64,000 nucleotides of DNA from Streptomyces antioxidans (GTDB lineage Bacteria; Actinomycetota; Actinomycetes; Streptomycetales; Streptomycetaceae), in NCBI RefSeq assembly GCF_000968685.2, contig NZ_LAKD02000069.1:1-64000 (forward strand). Reading direction: 5' to 3'. Positions within the stretch are counted from its first letter, which is position 1. Every line of letters begins with the position of its first letter. The notes under the pieces were generated by a model that saw nothing but the letters and a program-made list of their open reading frames with translations, was not told the DNA's origin and did no database searches. Position numbers and translations under genes: made by a program. Of the stretch, positions 49,081 to 56,504 are shown one piece after another.

Positions 49081-50547
49081 CTACTTCGTAGCGGGTCCCG
49101 ACAGCTCCTTGCCGAAGGCGGCGTCGTCCGCCGGGGAGCCGAGGTCGCCCGGCCCGATGAGGGCGGAGCCCTCGGCGGTGAGCCCGTCGGCGCCCGCGTA
49201 CAGCAGGGCCACCGCGCCCGCGCCCTCGGTCCGGTTCGGGACCCCGACGGCCAGGTCGGGCTTGCCGTCGCCGTTGTAGTCGGCCGGTGAGATGGCGTCG
49301 CCGAACCAGTCGCCGCCCGCCATGTCGCCGGGGACGCCCTCGGTGTCGAGGGAGAAGGTCTGCGCCCCCGCGTCGGTCAGCCAGTCCTCGGTGCCCTTGA
49401 GCACCGTGATGGCACCGGCGTCGTTGTAGCCCCCGGGGGCCTCGGCGTCGGTGTCGCTGACGACGAGGTCGTCGTGGCCGTCACCGTTGATGTCGGCCAG
49501 CCGGGAGGCGATGCCGTTCTGGGCCTTGCCCGTCCAGTTCACCGGATGGGCGGTGTCCAGCCCCTCGACCGTGCCCGGGTACGTCCGCAGCCGCGCGTCG
49601 TCCGGGCCGTCCGTGAACCCGGTGTCCATGACGACGTCATCCTTGCCGTCGCCGTTGATGTCGCCCACCACGGCACGGTACGAGGCGAACGGCAGCGGTT
49701 CGTCCTCGCCCAGCGAGGTGTTCTGCAGGCCCCCGGACGAGCCGGGCAGCACGCCGAGCGTGCCCTCGTCCGCGGGGTCGTCCTGGTAGGCGACGGTGAC
49801 CAGGTCGGCGAAGCCGTCCCCGTTGATGTCGCCGGAGGACAGGTGCTCGGTGCCCGCACCGCCGCCGGGCGGGGTGACGCTGGTCATCTTCGGGGTGGCC
49901 GTCTCGCGCAGGTCCGCCGCGCCGTTCACGACCTGGACCTCGGTACCGTCCGAGATGGCGATGTCGTCGCGGCCGTCGTGGTTGTAGTCGCCCACCGCCA
50001 TCGTGTCGCCGAACAGTGCGTAGGCGGTGGCCTTGGGCGCGTGGAAGGCGATGGCGTCGTCGGAGAGGCCGTCCTTCGCGCCGAAGACGACCGTGACCGA
50101 ACCGGCCCGCTTGGCGTCGCCGATGGCCTCGTAGTTCGCGGCGACGATCAGGTCGCCGTACCCGTCCCCGTCCACATCGCCGCGCAGCACGGCCGAGCCG
50201 AAGTGGTCCCCGGCCTCGGGCGTACCGGGAATCCCCGGGCTGGCCTGCGACAACGTACTGTGCCGCCCGGTGTCGACCCCGGCCTTGGCGCCGTAGGTCA
50301 CCCCCACGTAGCCCGCCTTGGACTTCGCGGAAACGGTCCCGTCGGGCGCGCCCACGCCGAGGTCGGCATAGCCGTCGCCATCGATGTCGCCCGGTGTGGT
50401 CGTTCCTGCCGCGGCAGCGGTGGGGGAGGGCTGCTTCTGGTCGGTCCCGTCGCCGCTCGATACGACGGCGCTGGCCCCGGCGGCCACGGCGGCGGTCACG
50501 ACGGCACCCACCGCCACGCCCACCACACCTCGGGTTCTCTTGCGCAC
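49081..50547 (-). CDS. Secreted FG-GAP/VCBS repeat protein
   Basis: A 488-residue exported protein. The GTG start (VRKRTRGVVG) has GGAGG four bases upstream and begins a signal peptide (residues 1-30). The mature part is an integrin-alpha-like beta-propeller of about seven FG-GAP repeats, each with a calcium loop of the form DxDGDGxxDL (DIDGDGYADL, DVDGDGYGDL, DYNHDGRDDI, DINGDGFADL, DINGDGKDDV, DINGDGHDDL, DYNGDGKPDL). It probably binds calcium and a surface or extracellular partner. Streptomyces have many such proteins with no known role. Confidence 0.88.
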   Translation of the reverse strand: MRKRTRGVVGVAVGAVVTAAVAAGASAVVSSGDGTDQKQPSPTAAAAGTTTPGDIDGDGYADLGVGAPDGTVSAKSKAGYVGVTYGAKAGVDTGRHSTLSQASPGIPGTPEAGDHFGSAVLRGDVDGDGYGDLIVAANYEAIGDAKRAGSVTVVFGAKDGLSDDAIAFHAPKATAYALFGDTMAVGDYNHDGRDDIAISDGTEVQVVNGAADLRETATPKMTSVTPPGGGAGTEHLSSGDINGDGFADLVTVAYQDDPADEGTLGVLPGSSGGLQNTSLGEDEPLPFASYRAVVGDINGDGKDDVVMDTGFTDGPDDARLRTYPGTVEGLDTAHPVNWTGKAQNGIASRLADINGDGHDDLVVSDTDAEAPGGYNDAGAITVLKGTEDWLTDAGAQTFSLDTEGVPGDMAGGDWFGDAISPADYNGDGKPDLAVGVPNRTEGAGAVALLYAGADGLTAEGSALIGPGDLGSPADDAAFGKELSGPATK

Positions 50548-50798
50548 GAATCCTCCATGAGTAACGCATCGGTCGCCCTTGGGCCCCGGCCGCCACCCGT
50601 CTCCCCCGGCGGCCGGAACGGAAGAGTCACGGAAGGAGATCTTTCGGAGAGCTGAACGGTTGCCCAAGCGGAGGAAAACGAGACAGGGCCGTGATCGAGT
50701 ACCCCATGTCCCCTGGCCCGCGTGCGCCCCGCCCCGCACCGTCGCAATCTGGACGCATGCTCTCCCGACCCGGTCGGCCCACCCCTGGAGGTCTCGCG

Positions 50799-51299
50799 AT
50801 GTCGAGCAAGGAGCCGAGCAAGGAGCCGAACACGGAGCCGAGCAAGGAGCCGAGCGAGGAGTCGAGTGACGAGCCGATGGCAGGCAGCGCTGAGAGCCAA
50901 GCGCGCTTGGCGGCGCTGAGCTCGGCGATCACCGTGCTGCAGTCGGCGAAACCGCCCTTCGTACCGGAGGGGGCGGAGGGGATGACGATCCGCGTCGACT
51001 ACCCTCCCGGCAACCCCGGCCTCCCCCCGCACCGGCATTCGGGCCCCGCCTTCGGCTACCTGCTGGAGGGCGAGATGCTCTTCGAGCTGGAGGGCGAGCC
51101 GGAGCGAGTGATCAGGGCGGGGGAGACGTTCTGGGAGCCGGGCGGCGAGGTCATCCACTACCAGGACGGGAATCACCGGACGGACTCCTGGTGCCGTTTC
51201 ATCGTCACCATGCTCTGCGCACCGGGCCAGCCCATGCTCACCCTGGTCGATGACGAGGAACTGGCCCGGCGCCAGCATCTGCGGGCTCCCCGCCCGTGA
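50799..51299 (+). CDS. Cupin-domain protein with EPSK-repeat N-terminus
   Basis: A 166-residue protein. The ATG has GGAGG seven bases upstream. Residues 5-26 are a disordered run of four-residue repeats (EPSK, EPNT, EPSK, EPSE, ESSD). The cupin barrel follows with PPHRHSGPAFGYLLEGEMLFELEG and the closing FWEPGGEVIHYQ strand, which supply the metal-binding His and Glu residues. Small single-cupin proteins bind or convert small molecules; its function is not known. Its stop overlaps the start of the downstream GNAT remnant (GTGA), so they were an operon. Confidence 0.82.
   Translation: MSSKEPSKEPNTEPSKEPSEESSDEPMAGSAESQARLAALSSAITVLQSAKPPFVPEGAEGMTIRVDYPPGNPGLPPHRHSGPAFGYLLEGEMLFELEGEPERVIRAGETFWEPGGEVIHYQDGNHRTDSWCRFIVTMLCAPGQPMLTLVDDEELARRQHLRAPRP
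50802..50876 (+). repeat. 12-bp tandem repeat coding for EPSK units
   Basis: Units of GAGCCGAGCAAG type start at 50811, 50823, 50835, 50847 and 50859, with partial copies on each side. They make the repeats at the N-terminus of the cupin protein. Confidence 0.8.
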
Positions 51300-51564
51300 C
51301 CCTTCACACCGAGGCGATCCACAGCACCGCGCTGACGGCCGCACACGCCGATGAGGTCCTGGCGATCCACCAACTCGGCATCGACGAGGGCAACGCCACC
51401 TTCGAGACCACCGCACCCCGCTGGGAAGCCTTCGACACGGCGAGGCTCGCGAACCACCGGCATGTCGCGGTGGACCACCGAGGCCGCGTACTCGGCTGGA
51501 CCGCAGCCACGGCGTATGGCGTGACGTCGTCCTCATCGAGCGGCGCAGCCCGAAGGTGAGCTGA
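51296..51564 (+). pseudogene. Internally deleted GNAT acetyltransferase
   Basis: The first about 70 codons match the N-terminus of phosphinothricin-acetyltransferase-like GNATs (HADEVLAIHQLGIDEGNATFETTAP, in pieces, then HVAVDHRGRVLGW). At 51508 the sequence continues in another frame as HGVWRDVVLIERRSPKVS and stops at 51562-51564; this is the family's usual C-terminus. The middle, about 80 residues with the acetyl-CoA site, is missing. In the original frame translation stops at 51559. So an internal deletion with frameshift has inactivated the gene. Start overlaps the cupin stop. Confidence 0.85.
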
Positions 51565-51571
51565 CCGGGGC

Positions 51572-52030
51572 TCAGCGGTGGCCGAGGGCGGCGGCCACGT
51601 CGGCCAGCCGGCCCATCTCGTGGGCCACCCCGAGCCCGTCCATGTAATCGCGGACGTGCACGAACTCGCCGTTCCGCACCCGCATCACGAGGAGGCCGGG
51701 AACGTGGAAGGCCCGGCCGGTCGTGGTGACGGTCCCGTGGACGACCTGCTCGACCACGATCACCTCCGGGTCGGTGTTCTCGTGCACGGCGACCTCGCGG
51801 ATCTCCCGCGGCTGCGCCGGGCTCGCGCCCCAGGCCGCCCGGTAGCCCGCGCGGATCTCTTCACGCCCCTGGTAGCGCTCGGGCATGCCGGGGGAGAGAA
51901 AGGGGAACTCATGCACGGCGTCGACCGCGTACAGATCGGCCAGGTCGTCCGCGGACTTGTCGAGCATCGCCCGCTGAAAGCGAGCCAAGAGCTCACGGGG
52001 ACCGAGGGGGGACGAGGTGGTGTCCGGCAT
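51572..52030 (-). CDS. NTF2-like (SnoaL-type) protein
   Basis: A 152-residue protein of the cystatin-like NTF2 fold. Typical parts are RFQRAMLDKSADDLADLYAVDAVHEFPF, GREEIRAGYRAAWG, and EFVHVRDYMD near the end. Members include polyketide cyclases, isomerases and many small binding proteins. The ATG has GGAG eight bases upstream. No substrate can be named, and no biosynthetic cluster is adjacent. Confidence 0.82.
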   Translation of the reverse strand: MPDTTSSPLGPRELLARFQRAMLDKSADDLADLYAVDAVHEFPFLSPGMPERYQGREEIRAGYRAAWGASPAQPREIREVAVHENTDPEVIVVEQVVHGTVTTTGRAFHVPGLLVMRVRNGEFVHVRDYMDGLGVAHEMGRLADVAAALGHR

Positions 52031-52175
52031 GGGGTTGGACTCCGTTCAGCCAAGGTGCGGATGGATGACGCCTGACAAGAAGACCCTCTTGACCGCACGA
52101 CGTGACGACGCCGATCGACAACCACGGCAGGTGCTCCCGCCGCTGCCCCCAACGACCGCCGCTCCCACCGGCTCC

Positions 52176-52820
52176 TCAGTCGGCGCGGCCGGTCGCCGCC
52201 ACGGTCACCCCCAGGCCGATCATCGCGAGACCGCCCGCCCCGCCGACCATCGACAGCCGCCGGTCCGAGCGGGCGAACCAGGCACGGGCCGCCGCGGCGC
52301 CCAGGCCCCAGAGGGTGTCCGTGATCAGCCCGATGGTGGTCGGGACCAGGCCCAACACCATCATCTGCAGGGGCAGGTGGCCCGCTGAGTGGTTGACGAA
52401 CTGCGGTAACACCGCCGCGAAGAAGACGATCCCCTTCGGATTCGTGACGCCGACGGCAATACCGTCAAGCACCGTACGCAGATCACCGCGCTGCGCGGGG
52501 ACCGGGGTCGCCATGTCCGTCACGCGCATCTCCCCGCGGCGCCGGAACGCCTGCACGCCCAGATAGACGAGATACGCCGCCCCCGCCAGCTTCACACCCG
52601 TGAACACCGCCGCCGAACGCGCCACCAGCGCGCCGAGACCCCATGCCACGGCGGTCACGAGCAGATAGCAGCCGACCACATTGCCGAGCACCGTCTCCAG
52701 TGCCGTACGACGCCCGTACGCGAGGGCCCGCCCCACCACGAACAGCACACTCGGCCCCGGGATCACGATCACCAATAACGACATCGCCGCGAACGCGAGA
52801 ACGCTCTCCGTGGACACCAT
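52176..52820 (-). CDS. LysE/RhtB-family exporter
   Basis: A 214-residue membrane protein with about six helices. The signature IPGPSVLFVVGRALAYGRRTAL follows helix 1, and NPKGIVFFAAVLPQFV lies in the middle, both characteristic of this family of amino-acid and small-metabolite exporters. The ATG (MVSTESV) with GGAGG upstream is preferred to an earlier in-frame start. Substrate unknown. The gene is probably a single unit. Confidence 0.88.
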   Translation of the reverse strand: MVSTESVLAFAAMSLLVIVIPGPSVLFVVGRALAYGRRTALETVLGNVVGCYLLVTAVAWGLGALVARSAAVFTGVKLAGAAYLVYLGVQAFRRRGEMRVTDMATPVPAQRGDLRTVLDGIAVGVTNPKGIVFFAAVLPQFVNHSAGHLPLQMMVLGLVPTTIGLITDTLWGLGAAAARAWFARSDRRLSMVGGAGGLAMIGLGVTVAATGRAD

Positions 52821-52924
52821 ATGTCCGCCCCTCCTGGACCGCCTCAGTACGGGAGGCATTCAAACAGAAGCCCCAACGCCTCCTCCAGACACGCCACTTC
52901 CGCCATCCCGACGGGCGGGCGGGA

Positions 52925-53641
52925 TCAGCGCTGTGGGCGGGCGATCAGCCTGACGTCCGGGCCGGAGCGCGCCACGTCGACCAGCTCGCACCGGAGGATG
53001 TCGCCGATCGTCTCGATGGTGCCGCCCTCGAGTCCGCTCTTCCCGCGGCCGAGGAGCGCGGGCGCGATGTAGGCCACGACGCGGTCCACCAGACCGGCCG
53101 AGACGAACGACGCGGCGAGGGTGGGGCCGCCCTCGAGGAACATCCCGCGCACACCGCGCTGGCGCAGTTCACGGAGCAACGCCTCCACGTCCAGACCGAC
53201 CTCCGCACGGGGCAGCCGTACGACGGTCGCCGCGCCCTCCAAGTGGGACGCGTCGGCGTCATCGGCGACGGCGATCATGGTGGGTGCGGCATCGTCGAGG
53301 ACCCGGGCATCCGCCGGGGTGCGGGCGTTGGTGTCCACGATCACGCGCCACGGCTGCTCATCGACGGGCACCGCCACCCTCAGGCTGGGGTCATCCTTCG
53401 CCGAGCGCACGGCGAGGTGCGGATCGTCGGCCCGCTGGGTGCCGGAACCCACGACGGTCGCCTGGCAGGCCGCGCGCAGCGCGTGAACCTCCGCACGGGA
53501 CTCCGCGCTGGTGATCCACTGGCTGGTGCTGTCCGCCGCGGCGATCCGGCCGTCCAGCGTGGCCGCGTACTTGTAGACGACGTACGGCCGCCCCTCGACC
53601 GTGTCCCACTCGTCCGCGCCGACCAGCTCACTGATGTGCAT
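52925..53641 (-). CDS. RibD C-terminal / dihydrofolate-reductase-like protein
   Basis: A 238-residue reductase like the C-terminal domain of RibD. It has YKYAATLDGRIAAADSTSQWITS at the N-terminus, VGSGTQRADDPHL, and GVRGMFLEGGPTLAASFVSAGLVDR near residue 175, which bind NADPH. It lacks the deaminase domain, so it may be a stand-alone pyrimidine reductase or an enzyme of another pathway. GGAGGGG lies six bases before the ATG. Confidence 0.85.
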   Translation of the reverse strand: MHISELVGADEWDTVEGRPYVVYKYAATLDGRIAAADSTSQWITSAESRAEVHALRAACQATVVGSGTQRADDPHLAVRSAKDDPSLRVAVPVDEQPWRVIVDTNARTPADARVLDDAAPTMIAVADDADASHLEGAATVVRLPRAEVGLDVEALLRELRQRGVRGMFLEGGPTLAASFVSAGLVDRVVAYIAPALLGRGKSGLEGGTIETIGDILRCELVDVARSGPDVRLIARPQR

Positions 53642-53776
53642 GGGCCCCTCCAGGCAGATCTCGGTTCCGGGCAAGCCCAGTCATGCGCGGCGGCGGCCCG
53701 GGAGTGAACCGCCTCACACGACAACGGCTCTGCCCATACCCTGGCGGTGACGAATTGGACAGAGAGGGGCAAGGCC

Positions 53777-55027
53777 ATGTCATCTGACGCTACCCCGGAC
53801 CCGCTTGACCATCCGCTGGTCTTCGGCCAGCGGATGCACGTCCTCCGTACTCGCCGGGGCATGAGCCGTACTGTCCTCGCCGGTCTCCTCGGCAAGTCAC
53901 CGAGTTGGGTGAAGCAGGTGGAGAACGGCACGCTTCACACCCCCGCGCTCCCCATGATCTTGCGCATCGCCGAGGTGCTGCGCGTCCGCGGCCTCTCCGA
54001 GCTCACCGGTGACCAGACCATGCCCATCGACCTCTTCATCGGCCCCGGTCACGCCAGGCTGCCCGCGGTACGAGCCGCGATCGAAGCGTTCCCCTTCACC
54101 GCTGACCGCGAAGCGCCGTCGCCCGCGCATCTGAGCGCACGTCTCCACAGCGCCTGGTCCGCCCGCCACTCCGCGCCCAACCACCGCGAAGTGATCGGCG
54201 GCCTGTTGCCAGGTCTCATCCGGGACGCGCAACTCGCCGTACGCCAGGCCGACCGCGCCCGCGAACGGCGGGCAGCTCAAGCGGTCCTCGCCGAGGTCTA
54301 CAGCCTCGGCCAGTTCTTCATCGCCTACCAGCCCGACTCCGCGCTCCTCTGGCGCGTTGCCGAACGCTGCATGGTCGCGGCCCAAGAGAGCGAAGACCCG
54401 CACGCCATCGGCATGGCGGCATGGCTCACCGCGCAGGCCCACCGCGACAGCGGCCCCGCCCACTACGACGCGGCCGACGCGGTCACCATGGACACACTGC
54501 GGCACCTCACCCCTCTCTTGCCGGACGCGCCAGGCAACGTACGCGCGATTGTCGGCGCCCTGCAGTTCGAGGCCGGATACACTGCGGCCCGCCGCGGTGA
54601 CACCGGCGTGGCCTGGGGCTATTGGGACACCGCCCGCGAGATGGCGAAGGCCCTGCCTGCCGACTACTACCACCCCATGACATCGTTCTCCCGGGGCATC
54701 ATGGGCGCGCACGCGGTCACGGTCGCCGTCGAGCTGCACGCGGGCGGGGAGTCCGTACGCCAGGCCGTGAAGGCGGACGCCAAGACGATCCCGTCACGGC
54801 CGAGGCGAGCCCGGCACCGGATCGAGGAGGCGCGCGGCTACCACCTGGACGGCCAGCCGGAGATCGCCCTGGCGGCGCTGTACAAGGCGTACGAGGCAGC
54901 GCCGGAGACGGTCCGTTACAACGGCTACGCACGCCGCATCATCGTCGAGGAGACCGAGTCGAAGTCTCCGGTGCGCCGTCGCCGTGCCGCCGAACTGGCA
55001 GTGAAGATGGGCATATTGGCGGCTTGA
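53777..55027 (+). CDS. XRE-family regulator with TPR-like C-terminus
   Basis: A 416-residue regulator. The helix-turn-helix is in residues about 17-60 (FGQRMHVLRTRRGMSRTVLAGLLGKSPSWVKQVENG in pieces). The rest is helical and repeats like TPRs (LAEVYSLGQFFIAYQPDS, YTAARRGDTGVAWGYWDTAREMA, YHLDGQPEIALAALYKAYEAAP). A TACCCT at 53737-53742 is a likely -10, giving a start of transcription near 53749 and a short leader with GAGAGGGG before the ATG. Two small genes of unknown function follow. Similar regulators in Streptomyces often pair with small orphan proteins. Confidence 0.85.
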   Translation: MSSDATPDPLDHPLVFGQRMHVLRTRRGMSRTVLAGLLGKSPSWVKQVENGTLHTPALPMILRIAEVLRVRGLSELTGDQTMPIDLFIGPGHARLPAVRAAIEAFPFTADREAPSPAHLSARLHSAWSARHSAPNHREVIGGLLPGLIRDAQLAVRQADRARERRAAQAVLAEVYSLGQFFIAYQPDSALLWRVAERCMVAAQESEDPHAIGMAAWLTAQAHRDSGPAHYDAADAVTMDTLRHLTPLLPDAPGNVRAIVGALQFEAGYTAARRGDTGVAWGYWDTAREMAKALPADYYHPMTSFSRGIMGAHAVTVAVELHAGGESVRQAVKADAKTIPSRPRRARHRIEEARGYHLDGQPEIALAALYKAYEAAPETVRYNGYARRIIVEETESKSPVRRRRAAELAVKMGILAA

Positions 55028-55122
55028 ACCAGCGTTCGAGGGGCAGAATCCCTGCCCCTTCTCCGCCCCCGGCGCTCATACGGTCGGTCATCACCTGATC
55101 ACCGATGACGCCGGGGGACCCC

Positions 55123-55542
55123 GTGCAGACGAGCAGCCGTACAGCAGAGCCATGGACGCCACCACAAGGCACCGACATAGAGATGGTCGAGGTCGGCTCC
55201 CATTGGGATGCCGTACGCGCTCCCGTCGAGATCGGTGAGCGAGCGCTGGAGTTACTCGGAGGGGCGACCGGTGCCGTCATCGCCGACTACGCGCAGATGT
55301 ACTGGCTGATCGTGCCGGGAGGCGCCCAGTGCTGGCGCCACGTCCCGAAGGTACGGACACTCAGCGCGGCTCCGCCCTCCTACATCGGCGTTCCCTCCAT
55401 CAAGCACACCGCCGGGCCGGTACTGCACTGGCGCGTCCCGCTCGGACCGGACCGTTACCTCACCGACAGCCCCGTTCTCCGTGGGGCCCTGGTCCAGGCG
55501 GTCGCCGCCGAGCTCGGACCTGACCGGGAGGTCACCCGGTGA
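55123..55542 (+). CDS. Hypothetical protein, 139 residues
   Basis: A small protein I do not recognise. Its middle part (EMVEVGSHWDAVRAPVEIGERAL, ATGAVIADYAQMYWLIVPGGA) looks like a compact alpha/beta domain. The GTG start is chosen for GGGGGA just upstream; an in-frame ATG six codons earlier is possible. It follows the XRE gene by 95 bases and overlaps the next small gene by four (GTGA). Context suggests a link to the regulator. Confidence 0.6.
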   Translation: MQTSSRTAEPWTPPQGTDIEMVEVGSHWDAVRAPVEIGERALELLGGATGAVIADYAQMYWLIVPGGAQCWRHVPKVRTLSAAPPSYIGVPSIKHTAGPVLHWRVPLGPDRYLTDSPVLRGALVQAVAAELGPDREVTR

Positions 55543-55703
55543 CGCACTGGCCGGACGTGGCCGACGAGTGGCGCGTGGCCCTGGAACACGCCGCGGGCTG
55601 TCCGGACTGCCGGACGCCCGGGGCCATATGCGAGACCGGGGAGCGACTGCTCAGCGCTTACGAGGGGGCTGCGCGGCAGGCCCGGTCGAAGGAGGGCGAA
55701 TGA
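55539..55703 (+). CDS. Small Cys-containing protein, 54 residues
   Basis: Begins VTHWPDVADEWRVALEHAAG and continues with CPDCRTPGAIC, then a helical, charged end. The three cysteines could bind a metal. The GTG overlaps the stop of the preceding gene by four bases and the frame uses Streptomyces codon bias, so it is likely real and coupled to its neighbour. Function unknown. Confidence 0.6.
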   Translation: MTHWPDVADEWRVALEHAAGCPDCRTPGAICETGERLLSAYEGAARQARSKEGE

Positions 55704-55818
55704 GGCACCGACGCCAGGCCCCCCGGCGAACGGGCCGCGCTGCTTGACCTTCCCCGAAGGTGAAGGCCGACAGTGGTCGCGGCGCCACCACGGCAGGACC
55801 CGGATGAGAGGGATGCGC

Positions 55819-56478
55819 ATGGATGACGACGCTCTCCTGGCGGAGCAGAGGGCCTACTACCGAGCTGGCGCGGCCGCATACGACCGGCCCTACGCGGAGC
55901 ATGAAGCCCTGCGGGAATTGCTGGCCGCCGTCGATGGCCTCCCGATTGCCGGGGACGTGCTGGAGTTGGCCTGCGGGACGGGCCAGTGGACAGTGAGGCT
56001 TGCGGAACGGGCACGTTCGGTGACGGCCGTCGACGCCGCGGCCGAAGTGCTGGCCCTCGCTCGGGCGCGTACCGCATCCCACTGCGTCCGGTTCCTCGAG
56101 GCCGACCTGTTCGAGTGGCAGCCGCCACGGCGCTACGACACCGTGTTCTTCGCCTTCTGGCTCTCCCACATCCCGCCGGCGCGGTTGCCCGGTTTCTGGA
56201 ACACCGTCGCCGCCGCACTCGCGCCGGGCGGCAAGGCGATCTTCATCGACGACGGCCCGGCCGGGGCCGCGTATGAGGAAGTCCTCGCTGACCAGTCGGC
56301 CCCGACGGCGCTGCGCCGGCTCGATGACGGCAGCCAGTACCGCATCGTGAAGGTGTTTCACAACGCCCGGGCCCTCACGGACGATCTCACCGCGCTGGGG
56401 TGGTCGGTTCGCATCCGGACCGTGGCCGGGAACTTCATCGGCGTCGCGGAACCGCCGACCACCACCACCGCTGGCTGA
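55819..56478 (+). CDS. Class I SAM-dependent methyltransferase
   Basis: A 219-residue methyltransferase. The SAM loop is VLELACGTGQWTVRL near residue 39, with VTAVDAAAEVL as the acidic strand, FLEADLFEW, and FAFWLSHIPP after. It belongs to the broad Methyltransf_11/25 group; the substrate is not evident. Three in-frame ATGs lie close together; the last (MDDDALL) is chosen for AGAGGG six bases upstream. It converges with the GH38 gene. Confidence 0.8.
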   Translation: MDDDALLAEQRAYYRAGAAAYDRPYAEHEALRELLAAVDGLPIAGDVLELACGTGQWTVRLAERARSVTAVDAAAEVLALARARTASHCVRFLEADLFEWQPPRRYDTVFFAFWLSHIPPARLPGFWNTVAAALAPGGKAIFIDDGPAGAAYEEVLADQSAPTALRRLDDGSQYRIVKVFHNARALTDDLTALGWSVRIRTVAGNFIGVAEPPTTTTAG

Positions 56479-56504
56479 GGAGAGGGACGGCCCTCGCCGC
56501 CCCG

